From the NCBI GenBank assembly GCA_002413355.1, contig DHWV01000029.1, positions 1 to 13,191 on the forward strand: 13,191 nucleotides of DNA, in the 5' to 3' direction. The notes under the pieces are model-generated. The model had not been told where the DNA came from, did no database searches, and worked only from the letters and a program-made list of their open reading frames with translations. Source of the stretch: Desulfobulbaceae bacterium UBA5173 (lineage in GTDB: Bacteria > Desulfobacterota > Desulfobulbia > Desulfobulbales > Desulfobulbaceae). Both the position numbers and the translations under genes were made by a program. Shown one piece after another: positions 3,719 to 11,694 of this stretch. Each line of letters starts with the position of its first letter. Position 1 is the stretch's first letter.

Positions 3719-5956
3719 TCAGATCAGAAATTCAATCTTGTTGTCGCCGGGTTTCATTTCCGGGCAAAGGCGAATTTCAATCGCCGCCTGGTGTTTCTCC
3801 TCCAGCTCGGCGATTTCCCCCCGCTTTTTGTTGAGCAGATACTGGCCAACATCCAAGGGCAGACTGACTTCCACGCGCCGCACCTTTTTGCGGCTTACAC
3901 CAGTTTGAATCCGGCGCAAATAGTGCAGGGCCAGCGTCTCCACCGAGCGGAGCACACCGCGACCGCCGCAGTATTCGCAGGCGTGATAGCTGCCTCGTTC
4001 AATGGGTGCGCCCATCTTCTGCCGAGAAATCTGCATCAGTCCGAAGCGCGAGATGCGGCTGAGATCAACCTTAGCCTTGTCACGCCGCATCGCATTTTTG
4101 ACCTGCCGTTCCACCTCTTTGATGTGCGCGCTACTGCGCATGTCAATGAAATCAACCACGATCAGGCCGCCGAGGTCGCGCAGGCGAAGCTGGCGAGCCA
4201 GCTCGTCCGCTGCCTCCATGTTGGCAAGAAAGATGGACTGGTCAAAATCGCCTTTCTGCGAAGTGCGGCCTGAGTTCACATCAATCGCCACCAGTGCCTC
4301 GGTGGGATTGATGACGATAGAGCCGCCGGAAGGTAGCTGTACCTGCGGCTGATAGATGGACTCAATCTGCTCCTCAATGCTCTGCTGATTGAAGATTGGC
4401 TTTGCGCCCCGGTGCAGCTTGACCTGCACTTTCCGCTGCTGCTCCGGCAGTGCGGCAACAAAGCGGGCGGCCTGATCATAGGCTTCCTCGGTGTCAGCGA
4501 TGATTTCTTTGATTTCTGGCGTGAAGTGATCACGGAGGAAGCGGACGACAGTGTCCTGATCCTCATACACTAAAGACGGTGAAGGCAGGGTCTGGCCGCG
4601 CCGTTTGATCTCCTCCCAGAGCGTGAGGAGCTGGCTGAGATCGTCCTCCAAAGCAGTCGGCGTGATCTCGGCACTGGCGGTGCGGATAATATAGCCGATA
4701 CCCTCAGGCAGGCTGAGGCCAGCCATCATCTGCCGCAGCCCGCTCCGCCGGTCTTCGCCGGAAATTTTGCGCGAGATGCCTGAACTGTCGCTGCCCGGCA
4801 TGAGAACAAGGCAGCGGCCTGGCAGCGACAGGAAGGTGGTCATGTTGGCACCTTTGTTGCCAGTTACTTCCTTGACCACCTGCACCAGCACCTCCTGGCC
4901 CTTGCTGACCACGTCCTCAATTTTCAGCTTCCGCCACTGCTGCTGGCGGATGAGCGCACGGCTCTGCTCGCTGATGTCCTCCTTGAAATATTCCGGGTGG
5001 ATGTCGCTGAACGGCAGAAAGCCGTTGCGCCCGGTGCCTATTTCAACAAAAGCGGCCTGAAGGTTAGCTTCAATCGAAACAATCCGGCCTTTGTAGATGT
5101 TGTTCTTGGTGCGCTCGTTGACCGTGGTGGAGACATGGAAGGATTCCAACCGTCCGTTCTCGACGATGGCAATGCGGCACTCCTCCGGCTCTTCGGCGTT
5201 GATCAGCAGCTTGGCGGAAACCTTTCTGCTGCTGGTCTCCTCGACATCCGGCACAGTATCATCCTGTTCCTCATCCGTGTCGTCTTCCGCCGCTGTCCTG
5301 CCCCGCTGGCTGGAACGTCGTTCAGGCCGCTGCTTTTTCCTCTGCTGCGGCTCAGAGACGGCCTGCGCCTCCTCCTCTGTCTCCAGCGCAGCGGAAGGCT
5401 GTGCTGCCTCTGGTACGACCTCTTCCCCGGCCTTTTTTTTCTTGCCGCGCCGCCGGGGCCGTTTTCTTTTGGCAGGCAGAGGCTCCTTACTCTCCTCCGG
5501 CGCAGCAGCCTGCTCTTCGGCCTTTTCCGTCTCCGCAATCACAACCGGCGGCTCTGCGGCATCTGCCGGTGTTTCTACTGTCGGCTCCTCGCTTTTCTTT
5601 TTGCGTGGGGCACGTTTCTTCGGCACTTTCTTTTCTTCCAGCACTTGCACTTCACCAGAAGATGCAACTTCCTCTGCCGCCGCTGGTTCTGCTGTCGGCT
5701 CCTCGCTTTTCTTTTTGCGTGGAGCGCGCTTCTTCGGCACTTTCTTTTCTTCCAGCACCTCACCGGAAGACGCAACTTCCTCTGCCGCCGCTGGTTCTGC
5801 TGTCGGTTCCTCGCTTTTCTTTTTGCGTGGAGCGCGCTTCTTCGGCACTTTCTTTTCTTCCAGCACCTCACCGGAAGACGTAGCTGCTTTCAATGATGCC
5901 TTCTGCACCTTTTTTTCCTGCTGCTCTCCAGCGGGCTTCTCCGCTTCATCGGTCAT
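3719..5956 (-). CDS. rng: Ribonuclease E/G family endoribonuclease with repeat-containing N-terminal extension
   Basis: This 745-aa protein has an RNase E/G catalytic core in residues about 245-745. The S1-like RNA-binding region (NIYKGRIVSIEANLQAAFVE, 286-305) is followed by the nuclease domain with metal-binding D559 (AIDVNSGR) and D602 (LIVVDFIDM), corresponding to the two catalytic aspartates of E. coli RNase E. A Zn-link CEYC (660-663) follows. The family cleaves single-stranded RNA in rRNA maturation and mRNA decay. There is no C-terminal degradosome scaffold, so the core is RNase G-like. Residues 1-245 are low-complexity, Lys/Glu/Pro/Ala-rich, with three 36-residue repeats, and probably disordered and RNA-binding. 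ATG at 5954-5956 has AGGAAG 7 nt upstream. The radical SAM gene ends 44 bp upstream on the same strand. Confidence 0.93.
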   Translation of the reverse strand: MTDEAEKPAGEQQEKKVQKASLKAATSSGEVLEEKKVPKKRAPRKKKSEEPTAEPAAAEEVASSGEVLEEKKVPKKRAPRKKKSEEPTAEPAAAEEVASSGEVQVLEEKKVPKKRAPRKKKSEEPTVETPADAAEPPVVIAETEKAEEQAAAPEESKEPLPAKRKRPRRRGKKKKAGEEVVPEAAQPSAALETEEEAQAVSEPQQRKKQRPERRSSQRGRTAAEDDTDEEQDDTVPDVEETSSRKVSAKLLINAEEPEECRIAIVENGRLESFHVSTTVNERTKNNIYKGRIVSIEANLQAAFVEIGTGRNGFLPFSDIHPEYFKEDISEQSRALIRQQQWRKLKIEDVVSKGQEVLVQVVKEVTGNKGANMTTFLSLPGRCLVLMPGSDSSGISRKISGEDRRSGLRQMMAGLSLPEGIGYIIRTASAEITPTALEDDLSQLLTLWEEIKRRGQTLPSPSLVYEDQDTVVRFLRDHFTPEIKEIIADTEEAYDQAARFVAALPEQQRKVQVKLHRGAKPIFNQQSIEEQIESIYQPQVQLPSGGSIVINPTEALVAIDVNSGRTSQKGDFDQSIFLANMEAADELARQLRLRDLGGLIVVDFIDMRSSAHIKEVERQVKNAMRRDKAKVDLSRISRFGLMQISRQKMGAPIERGSYHACEYCGGRGVLRSVETLALHYLRRIQTGVSRKKVRRVEVSLPLDVGQYLLNKKRGEIAELEEKHQAAIEIRLCPEMKPGDNKIEFLI
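5579..5878 (-). repeat. Coding tandem repeat, 108-bp unit, in the RNase E/G N-terminus
   Basis: Two nearly identical 108-bp units (5771-5878 and 5663-5770) and a shorter third (5579-5662) encode the 36-residue unit that begins SSGEVLEEKKVPKKRAPRKK (residues 27-62, 63-98 and 99-126). The third copy has a two-residue insertion (QV) and diverges after SEEPT. Near identity at DNA level points to recent expansion by slippage or unequal crossover. Confidence 0.9.
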
Positions 5957-6000
5957 AATTCAGCTTCCTGAATGAAAAAGTAAACAATGCGAGCAGCCGC

Positions 6001-7008
6001 TCAGTCTGAATGCGCTTCTCTCTCAGCAATCTGATAGTAGAGCCTGCCGCTGTGCGTCCGCTTATGCAGCAGACCGTCCCGGATCAGCGCGTCGAGCAGC
6101 TGCTCAATCCTGTCCGCCCCTCCCGCATGGAAGACGCGGTTTATATCGGCCGCCGTGCAAGGCCGCCGTTTCAGCATTTCCATGATCTCGGCCAGCAGTG
6201 TCTGCCGGTCGGCAGGGCGGTCGAGATCAAATAAATTATTCTGTCCTTTGGCGCGGCTTTCCTCCTGCGCCGCTCCGCCGCAGAGCAAATCAACAGGCCG
6301 GTTTGGAGCATGGCGTAGAAATTCGGCCGCAACAGCCTCCATCCTTGCTTGGCTCAAAGGCTTGGCAAAGGCCTCCAAGGGCGGGCGGATCACCGTGTTG
6401 AGCTGAATGCGGTCCAGCCGCATCCGCGCCGCTACCGCACAGAGAGCGGAAATCTCCTTGTCCGTGTCATTGATACCCGCCACCAAGAGAATTTCCAGCC
6501 AAATTTGCCCGCTGAACTCTTGCGAAAACAGCGTCATTCCCTCGATGATCCGCTTCAGGTCAAGACACTGGGCTGGCCGGTCAACCTTTCTGAACCCAGC
6601 GGGCAGAGCCGAATCCAGAGAGGGAATGACCACGTCGGCCTGCGCCAGCTCCTTGCGCACCTGCCCATCCCACAGCAAGGTGCCGTTGGTCAGCACCGCG
6701 ACTGGCTTTCCTGTTGTCTGTTTGAGATGATTGATGATCTCGCCCAAACCGGAATGCAGGGTCGGCTCGCCGCTGGCTGTGACTGTGACGAAATCCACTT
6801 CCTCCGCCCGCTTTTGCCGGAAAAATGCGTCAATCTCGGCAATGACAGCCGCTGTCGGAGCATGTTCAGCCCGCTCGCAGGTCAGACGGGTAGTCGCACC
6901 CACTTCGCAGTAGATGCAGTTCAGCGAACAGATTTTTTCCCGGAAAAGATCAACGCCCAGCGAGCGTCCGAGTCGCCGAGAGTTGACCGGGCCGAAGATG
7001 TAGTTCAT
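6001..7008 (-). CDS. Radical SAM protein (COG0731-like) with C-terminal winged-helix-like region
   Basis: From ATG at 7006-7008 this is a 335-aa protein. It opens with MNYIFGPVNSRRLGRSLGVD, the characteristic N-terminus of this radical SAM family, followed by the 4Fe-4S motif CSLNCIYC (about residues 27-34) and the SAM-binding ASGEPTLH region (about 77-84). A reading frame extends 30 codons upstream to a TTG, but the conserved start favours the ATG. Residues about 270-330 look like a small winged helix (LLAEIMEMLKRRPCTAADIN). Archaeal relatives in COG0731 make wyosine-type tRNA bases, but the bacterial members have no settled substrate, so I assign no reaction. It is followed by the RNase E/G gene after 44 bp, probably as an operon, which suggests an RNA-related role. 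Confidence 0.85.
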   Translation of the reverse strand: MNYIFGPVNSRRLGRSLGVDLFREKICSLNCIYCEVGATTRLTCERAEHAPTAAVIAEIDAFFRQKRAEEVDFVTVTASGEPTLHSGLGEIINHLKQTTGKPVAVLTNGTLLWDGQVRKELAQADVVIPSLDSALPAGFRKVDRPAQCLDLKRIIEGMTLFSQEFSGQIWLEILLVAGINDTDKEISALCAVAARMRLDRIQLNTVIRPPLEAFAKPLSQARMEAVAAEFLRHAPNRPVDLLCGGAAQEESRAKGQNNLFDLDRPADRQTLLAEIMEMLKRRPCTAADINRVFHAGGADRIEQLLDALIRDGLLHKRTHSGRLYYQIAEREAHSD

Positions 7009-7106
7009 AGGAACGTTGCGGAGATGCGGAAAAGGCCGCCGCCGGGGAAAGCCATCTTGGCAAGACTGAAGTTGAGGGCCGAAAATATGACTGCGCAATA
7101 CCTTGC

Positions 7107-7135
7107 TGTATAAAAGAAAATTCCGCGTTGCGCAA
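7107..7135 (-). promoter_or_regulatory. Candidate promoter of the radical SAM - RNase E/G operon
   Basis: On the minus strand TTGCGC (7130-7135) is followed after 17 bp by TATACA (7107-7112). Transcription would start near 7100, about 90 nt before the ATG at 7008. Boxes are partial matches, but the spacing is ideal and the location in the divergent gap fits. Confidence 0.5.
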
Positions 7136-7168
7136 GGGCAAACTGTGTCGTTGGCCCCGCCTTTTTCC

Positions 7169-7197
7169 TTGACACAAGCAGGGCGGAAGCGTAAGTT
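7169..7197 (+). promoter_or_regulatory. Candidate promoter of lptD
   Basis: A perfect TTGACA (7169-7174) is followed after 17 bp by TAAGTT (7192-7197), a weak -10. Transcription would begin near 7204, about 60 nt before the proposed GTG start. It also argues against translation from the in-frame TTG at 7197, which would fall inside the -10 element. Confidence 0.5.
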
Positions 7198-7262
7198 TGA
7201 GGCTGAATCAGCCGAACTGCAAGCTGTTCCTTTCCTTTACCAACTCACAGGAGCGCGTCAAG

Positions 7263-9614
7263 GTGCATTCCCTCAGACATCTTTTTCCTGCCGCATTATT
7301 TTTCTGCTGCCTCGCCGCCACGGCCGACGCAGGGGCGGAATCCGTCAAGGCCCAGCAATGGGAGATCAACGCGGACAAGCTGACCCGGCTGGAAAATCCG
7401 GCCCGGATTGCGGCAGAAGGTCACGTTGAGCTGATCAAAATCGAAAAAACAACCGGCGCAAAAACGCCGGTGAATGGCACGCAGAGCGGCTGGAATGATC
7501 TGCTGGGTGATACGGCGGCTTCGCCGGAGACCACTGCGGAGAGCCGTCCGGCAAAGGGAGGAGATGCGCTGGAGCATTCCAAGGCGATGCCGGTGATCAG
7601 CGAAAACGCCGCCGCACCGGAGACGATCACTGTCTCCAAGGTGATGAGCACGATCAAGGCCGACCGCATGCTGTACAATCTTGATGCAGGCACGGTAGAG
7701 ATGAACGGCAAGGTCTTTATCGAGATTGGCCCGGATCAGCTTGTCGCTGACGGCGGTACGGTCAATCTGAAGCAGGAGACCGGCTTTTTTGAAAACGCGG
7801 CCATCGTCCGACAAGACAAGGATATGCACTTCGAGGGTCGTAAGATCGAGAAAACCGGCGATCTCACGTATCATATTGAAGACGGCTGGATCATCACCTG
7901 TAAGCTGAAGGACGGTGAGACCCCGCCGTGGAGCTTCAAGGCGGCGGAAACCGACATCACTGACGGAGGCTATGCGTATCTCAAGCACGCCACCTTCCGC
8001 ATCAAAGATGTGCCGATTCTTTACACGCCGATCATGATTCTGCCCGCCAAACGCAACCGGCAGACCGGCCTGCTCTTTCCGCTGGTGTCCGTGTCCGATC
8101 GGAATGGCTTTGGCGTGGAGCTGCCTTTCTTTATTGACATTTCGCCGAGCAGCGACATCACCCTCTATCCCCATTACTTCGCCAATCGGGGCCTGATGGC
8201 CGGGGCCGAGGGCCGCTATGTGCTCGATCAGGGCGACAAAGGCACTGTCATGGCCAACTTTCTTTCCGACGATCTGGATGCGGAAGGCCGCTACACCTAC
8301 ACCGATCAGGAACGCTACTGGCTACGGGCCAAGGCGGATCAGCAGTTCGGCGAGTGGATCACGCGCTTGGATGTGGATCTGCTCTCCGACCGGGATTATC
8401 TGACCGAATTTGATTCAGGCCGCACTGGTCTGACTGCGAGCGACCGGTATTATTTGGAGCAGTTTGGCCGTGGTCTTCAGGACAAGACCGTGGATCAGCG
8501 CGTCAACTCCCTGAGCACCCTTCGTTCGTGGAGCAATGGCATGTCGCTTCAGGCCAATGTGGGCGGAATCGATGATGTCAGAGATGAAAAAACAAAAAGC
8601 ACCACGCCGTCGCCTTTGTGGAAGCTGCCAGAAGTTAAGCATAATGGCCGCCTGTCCTTATACGACGAGGTCAACACGGATCTGTCGTGGAACACAGATT
8701 ATGTGCATTATTGGCGTGACGCGGGCGTAGGCGCGCAGCGCGTTGATTTGTATCCGAAAGTGACCACTGCGGTGCCGCTGCTGGATCAGCGACTGAATGC
8801 CTCGGTCAGTGTCGGTGCGCGGGACACCCTGTATGCTGTTGATGCGAATGGCGATACAACGTGGAAGGACAGCAGTAGCGAAAACCGTCTGCTTGGCTCG
8901 GTTGAGTCAGAGATTTCCTCTTTGATGCGCAAAGATTTCGTCTCAGAGGGCTGGAGCCATGCGCTTCGTCCCTTCCTCAAGCACACATACGTCACGGACG
9001 ACGATCAGAAGCTGCCGCAGTTTGACGAGGTGGACAGCTTCGGCAATCAAAACAGCATCACGTACGGTGTCAACAACTTCTTTTATGCCTCTGGCATGAC
9101 TGGCCATGAGGAGACAGAACGGGATTACGGCTATGTCAAAGTGCAGCAGAGCTATGATCTCCGCAGCGAGGCTGATGACAAACCGTTCCTGCCTGTTGAG
9201 CTGCGCACCGCTTGGTTTCCGACCCAGAGTTTGATCTTCAAGTATGAGACTGATCTCAGCGTTTATGATGACGGTTTCCTTAGGCATTATGCCGAAGGCG
9301 ATTATATGAGCGGTCGTGGGGATCTCTTCTCGCTGGATTATCTGTTCGCCAAGAACACGGCAACGGCAGGGGGCGATGACACCAGCTCTGTTCGTCTCTC
9401 GACGCTAATCAACCTGATGTACGATTTCTCCGCAGGCTACTCGCTGGAAAAATCTTTGGAAAATTCGGTCACTGTCCAAGAAAAAGTGCGGCTGATCTAC
9501 CATCCGGCCTGCTGGGCGGTGGAGCTGGCGGCGGAAACCACGCCGGACAACGAACAGATCACGCTCATGTTCCAATTGGCCAACATCGGCGCACCGTTCG
9601 GCATAGATTTTTAG
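7263..9614 (+). CDS. lptD: LPS-assembly protein LptD
   Basis: This is the outer-membrane beta-barrel of the Lpt machine that inserts lipopolysaccharide into the outer leaflet. I choose GTG at 7263-7265 (783 aa): AGGAG lies 9 nt upstream, and a signal peptide follows at once, with likely cleavage after ADA (residue 23). The N-terminal OstA/LptA-like beta-taco domain (QWEINADKL, then ADRMLYNLDAGTVEMNGKVF) is interrupted by a Thr/Ala/Gly-rich insert at about residues 62-125. The LptD barrel region follows, with the typical DVPILYTPIMILPAKRNRQT segment. Mature protein has only two cysteines, C213 (in ITCKL) and C750 (in PACWAV), matching one of the two disulfides of E. coli LptD. The barrel ends in F as usual. 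A DHH-family gene starts 4 bp downstream. Confidence 0.93.
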   Translation: MHSLRHLFPAALFFCCLAATADAGAESVKAQQWEINADKLTRLENPARIAAEGHVELIKIEKTTGAKTPVNGTQSGWNDLLGDTAASPETTAESRPAKGGDALEHSKAMPVISENAAAPETITVSKVMSTIKADRMLYNLDAGTVEMNGKVFIEIGPDQLVADGGTVNLKQETGFFENAAIVRQDKDMHFEGRKIEKTGDLTYHIEDGWIITCKLKDGETPPWSFKAAETDITDGGYAYLKHATFRIKDVPILYTPIMILPAKRNRQTGLLFPLVSVSDRNGFGVELPFFIDISPSSDITLYPHYFANRGLMAGAEGRYVLDQGDKGTVMANFLSDDLDAEGRYTYTDQERYWLRAKADQQFGEWITRLDVDLLSDRDYLTEFDSGRTGLTASDRYYLEQFGRGLQDKTVDQRVNSLSTLRSWSNGMSLQANVGGIDDVRDEKTKSTTPSPLWKLPEVKHNGRLSLYDEVNTDLSWNTDYVHYWRDAGVGAQRVDLYPKVTTAVPLLDQRLNASVSVGARDTLYAVDANGDTTWKDSSSENRLLGSVESEISSLMRKDFVSEGWSHALRPFLKHTYVTDDDQKLPQFDEVDSFGNQNSITYGVNNFFYASGMTGHEETERDYGYVKVQQSYDLRSEADDKPFLPVELRTAWFPTQSLIFKYETDLSVYDDGFLRHYAEGDYMSGRGDLFSLDYLFAKNTATAGGDDTSSVRLSTLINLMYDFSAGYSLEKSLENSVTVQEKVRLIYHPACWAVELAAETTPDNEQITLMFQLANIGAPFGIDF

Positions 9615-9618
9615 CTTG

Positions 9619-10590
9619 ATGATTGACGTTTTCAACGGCGACGCAGACGGCATCTGCGCTCTGCATCAGCTCCGCTTGGCGTACCCGCTGCCGGAGGAGG
9701 CAACGCTGATCACCGGCGTGAAACGGGATATCGCCCTGCTGCGGCAGATTGAGAATGTGCGGAACAGCAGCGTCACCGTGCTGGACATCTCCTTGGACAA
9801 CAACAACCGCGAGAGTCTGGTAAAGCTGCTGGCGAACGGTTGCACGATTTTTTACGCCGATCATCACTATGCAGGCGAGGTGCCGGTTTCTGACCGGCTG
9901 ACCGCTCATATCGCCCCGGAGCCGCTACTTTGCACCTCGCTGATCATCAACTGGCTATTGGAGGATAAATACGCGCCCTGGGCCATCGTTGGGGCATTCG
10001 GCGACAATCTCGATGAATCCGCCTGCCAGCTTGGTCAGCGACTGGGAATCGGCCAAGACGAGCTAGCCCGGCTGCGCGAGACTGGAATCCTGCTCAATTA
10101 CAACGGCTACGGCGCGGCACTTGACGATTTATTTTTTCATCCTGCCGAGTTGTTTCGCCACGTGCGGCCTTATGCCAATCCGCTCGATTTTCATGCCAAC
10201 TCTCCGGCCTTGCGCACATTGCGTGAAGGCTATCAGGACGACATGCGCAACGCCCTCGCGTCAGTTCCGCTGCATGAGGACGCAGCAGGCCGGGTTTTCC
10301 GCCTACCACCGGAGCCGTGGGCGCGGCGGGTCTCAGGGGTCTGCGCCAACGCCTTTGCCAATCAGCGGCCCGACGTGGCTCATGCCCTACTGACCGAAAA
10401 TCGCGACGGCTCACTGCTGGTTAGCGTCCGCGCCCCGCTGAACAACCGGAACGGCGCGGACATCCTCTGCCGTCAGTTTTCAACCGGCGGCGGGCGGGCG
10501 GCGGCGGCGGGCATCAATGCCCTACCTGCCGCGCAGACAGACGAATTCATCCAATCATTCAGCAAGCAGTTTCTTCCGCAATCCTCTTGA
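9619..10590 (+). CDS. DHH-family phosphoesterase
   Basis: This 323-aa protein hydrolyses phosphoesters, probably of nucleotides or short RNA, through a two-metal site. Family motifs are in order: MIDVFNGDADGICALHQL (D3, D8, D10), VLDISLDN (D56), ADHH (80-83), FGDN (D129) and a C-terminal DHHA1-like region ending in FSTGGGRAAAAG. The GGGR replaces the GGGH common in NrnA-type nanoRNases, so the substrate is uncertain. Start is ATG at 9619-9621, although a TTG directly precedes it. It follows lptD after 4 bp with no clear Shine-Dalgarno, so translation is probably coupled. Being in this operon does not by itself imply a role in LPS export. Confidence 0.85.
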   Translation: MIDVFNGDADGICALHQLRLAYPLPEEATLITGVKRDIALLRQIENVRNSSVTVLDISLDNNNRESLVKLLANGCTIFYADHHYAGEVPVSDRLTAHIAPEPLLCTSLIINWLLEDKYAPWAIVGAFGDNLDESACQLGQRLGIGQDELARLRETGILLNYNGYGAALDDLFFHPAELFRHVRPYANPLDFHANSPALRTLREGYQDDMRNALASVPLHEDAAGRVFRLPPEPWARRVSGVCANAFANQRPDVAHALLTENRDGSLLVSVRAPLNNRNGADILCRQFSTGGGRAAAAGINALPAAQTDEFIQSFSKQFLPQSS

Positions 10591-10617
10591 TTCAATCAAA
10601 CCTTTCGGTCTGTTTTC

Positions 10618-11688
10618 ATGCGCATAGCTTCCCTGTCACGCACTGCCCTTATTTTTGCCGCCCTCCTTTCCGCCATTCCTGCCGCCGCCGCTCCTCCGGC
10701 GGCCTCATCAGCGCAGGCCAAAGCCCCAAAAGCCGCTGATTTAGTGCAGGATGGCCAGCTCATTGACCTCCAGCAGCCCAAATATACGCTGCTGTTCCGT
10801 GAACTGGAGCAGAAGCACGGTTTTTCCCAACAAGAGCTGCGCCAAATTTTCCAAGGTCAGAAAATTTCCCGCAAGGTGCTGGAGCTGATGGACCGGCCTT
10901 GGGAGGCCAAACCGTATTACAAGTATTTCCCGCTGTTCATCACCGAGCAGAACATCCGCACCGGCAAGATGAAACTCAAGGAACACAAGGTGCTGCTCGA
11001 CCGCGTGGAGCAGCAGTTCGGCGTGGATCGGGAAACGATAGTCGCCATCTGGGCAGTGGAAACCAAGTATGGTACCAATCAGGGAGATTTTAATGTTCTT
11101 CAGACCTTGAACACCCTTTTTGATGCCTATCCCCGGCGTTCAGACTTCTTTCGAGGCCAGCTGATTGATTTCCTGCGGCTCTGCAAGGAAAACAGCGTTG
11201 ATCCGCACGCAATCAAAGGCTCTTATGCCGGAGCGTTCGGACAGACCCAGTTCATCCCTTCATCGTTCCGGGATTTCGCTGTCAGTTTTGACGGCGACCG
11301 CAAGCGCGATGTCTGGAATTCAGTGCCGGATGTGCTGGCCTCCATCGCCAACTACATCAAAAAACACGGCTGGGTGCTGAATGCGCCTGTTTATGCGGAA
11401 CTTGGCCATGAGCTGAAGGACAGCCGACTGATCGCAGCCTTCAAGCAGGACAGAAAAGGAAGGATTACTTGGCAGGCTGTCCGCGACACGCAGCAGGCGC
11501 GCATCCCACCTTCGCCCGGCGGACGCGCTCTGTCCATTGTCGGCTTGGAGCTTGACCCGCAGCAGTCTGCCTATACTTTCCGCTATGTGGCGGGTTATCC
11601 GAATTTTCAAGCCATCACCGAGTGGAACCACTCCAACCGCTATGCGATGGCGGTGACTGAGCTGGCAGAGGCGTTCAAAAAACCGTAA
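10618..11688 (+). CDS. mltB: Periplasmic lytic murein transglycosylase, MltB family
   Basis: This 356-aa protein cleaves the glycan strands of peptidoglycan, forming 1,6-anhydro-muramyl ends. The SLT_2/MltB catalytic region spans about residues 48-350. Catalytic Glu is E148 in IWAVETKYG, and the conserved blocks KGSYAGAFGQTQFIPSSF (200-217), FDGD and SIANYIKKHGW follow. An N-terminal signal peptide (MRIASLSRTALIFAALLSA) is cut near residues 24-26. There is no lipobox, so unlike E. coli MltB it is probably soluble in the periplasm. ATG at 10618 comes 27 bp after the DHH gene, with a poor Shine-Dalgarno. It is the last rightward gene and converges on the metallophosphoesterase gene 6 bp away. 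Confidence 0.92.
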   Translation: MRIASLSRTALIFAALLSAIPAAAAPPAASSAQAKAPKAADLVQDGQLIDLQQPKYTLLFRELEQKHGFSQQELRQIFQGQKISRKVLELMDRPWEAKPYYKYFPLFITEQNIRTGKMKLKEHKVLLDRVEQQFGVDRETIVAIWAVETKYGTNQGDFNVLQTLNTLFDAYPRRSDFFRGQLIDFLRLCKENSVDPHAIKGSYAGAFGQTQFIPSSFRDFAVSFDGDRKRDVWNSVPDVLASIANYIKKHGWVLNAPVYAELGHELKDSRLIAAFKQDRKGRITWQAVRDTQQARIPPSPGGRALSIVGLELDPQQSAYTFRYVAGYPNFQAITEWNHSNRYAMAVTELAEAFKKP

Positions 11689-11694
11689 CCTGCC

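Noticed and set aside
3419..4273. Long plus-strand reading frame across the tRNA and the 3' end of the RNase E/G gene
   Set aside because: It reads through the antisense of a clear tRNA and of a well-conserved nuclease domain. The WCPERESNSYSY-like segment is the usual false protein produced by translating a tRNA.
5097..5975. Long serine- and phenylalanine-rich frames antisense to the RNase E/G N-terminus
   Set aside because: They arise from the complement of lysine/alanine/glutamate-rich tandem repeats and have no independent start signals.
6349..7113. 254-aa plus-strand frame antisense to the radical SAM gene
   Set aside because: The minus strand encodes a clear CxxxCxxC radical SAM protein, and the antisense frame shows no domain.
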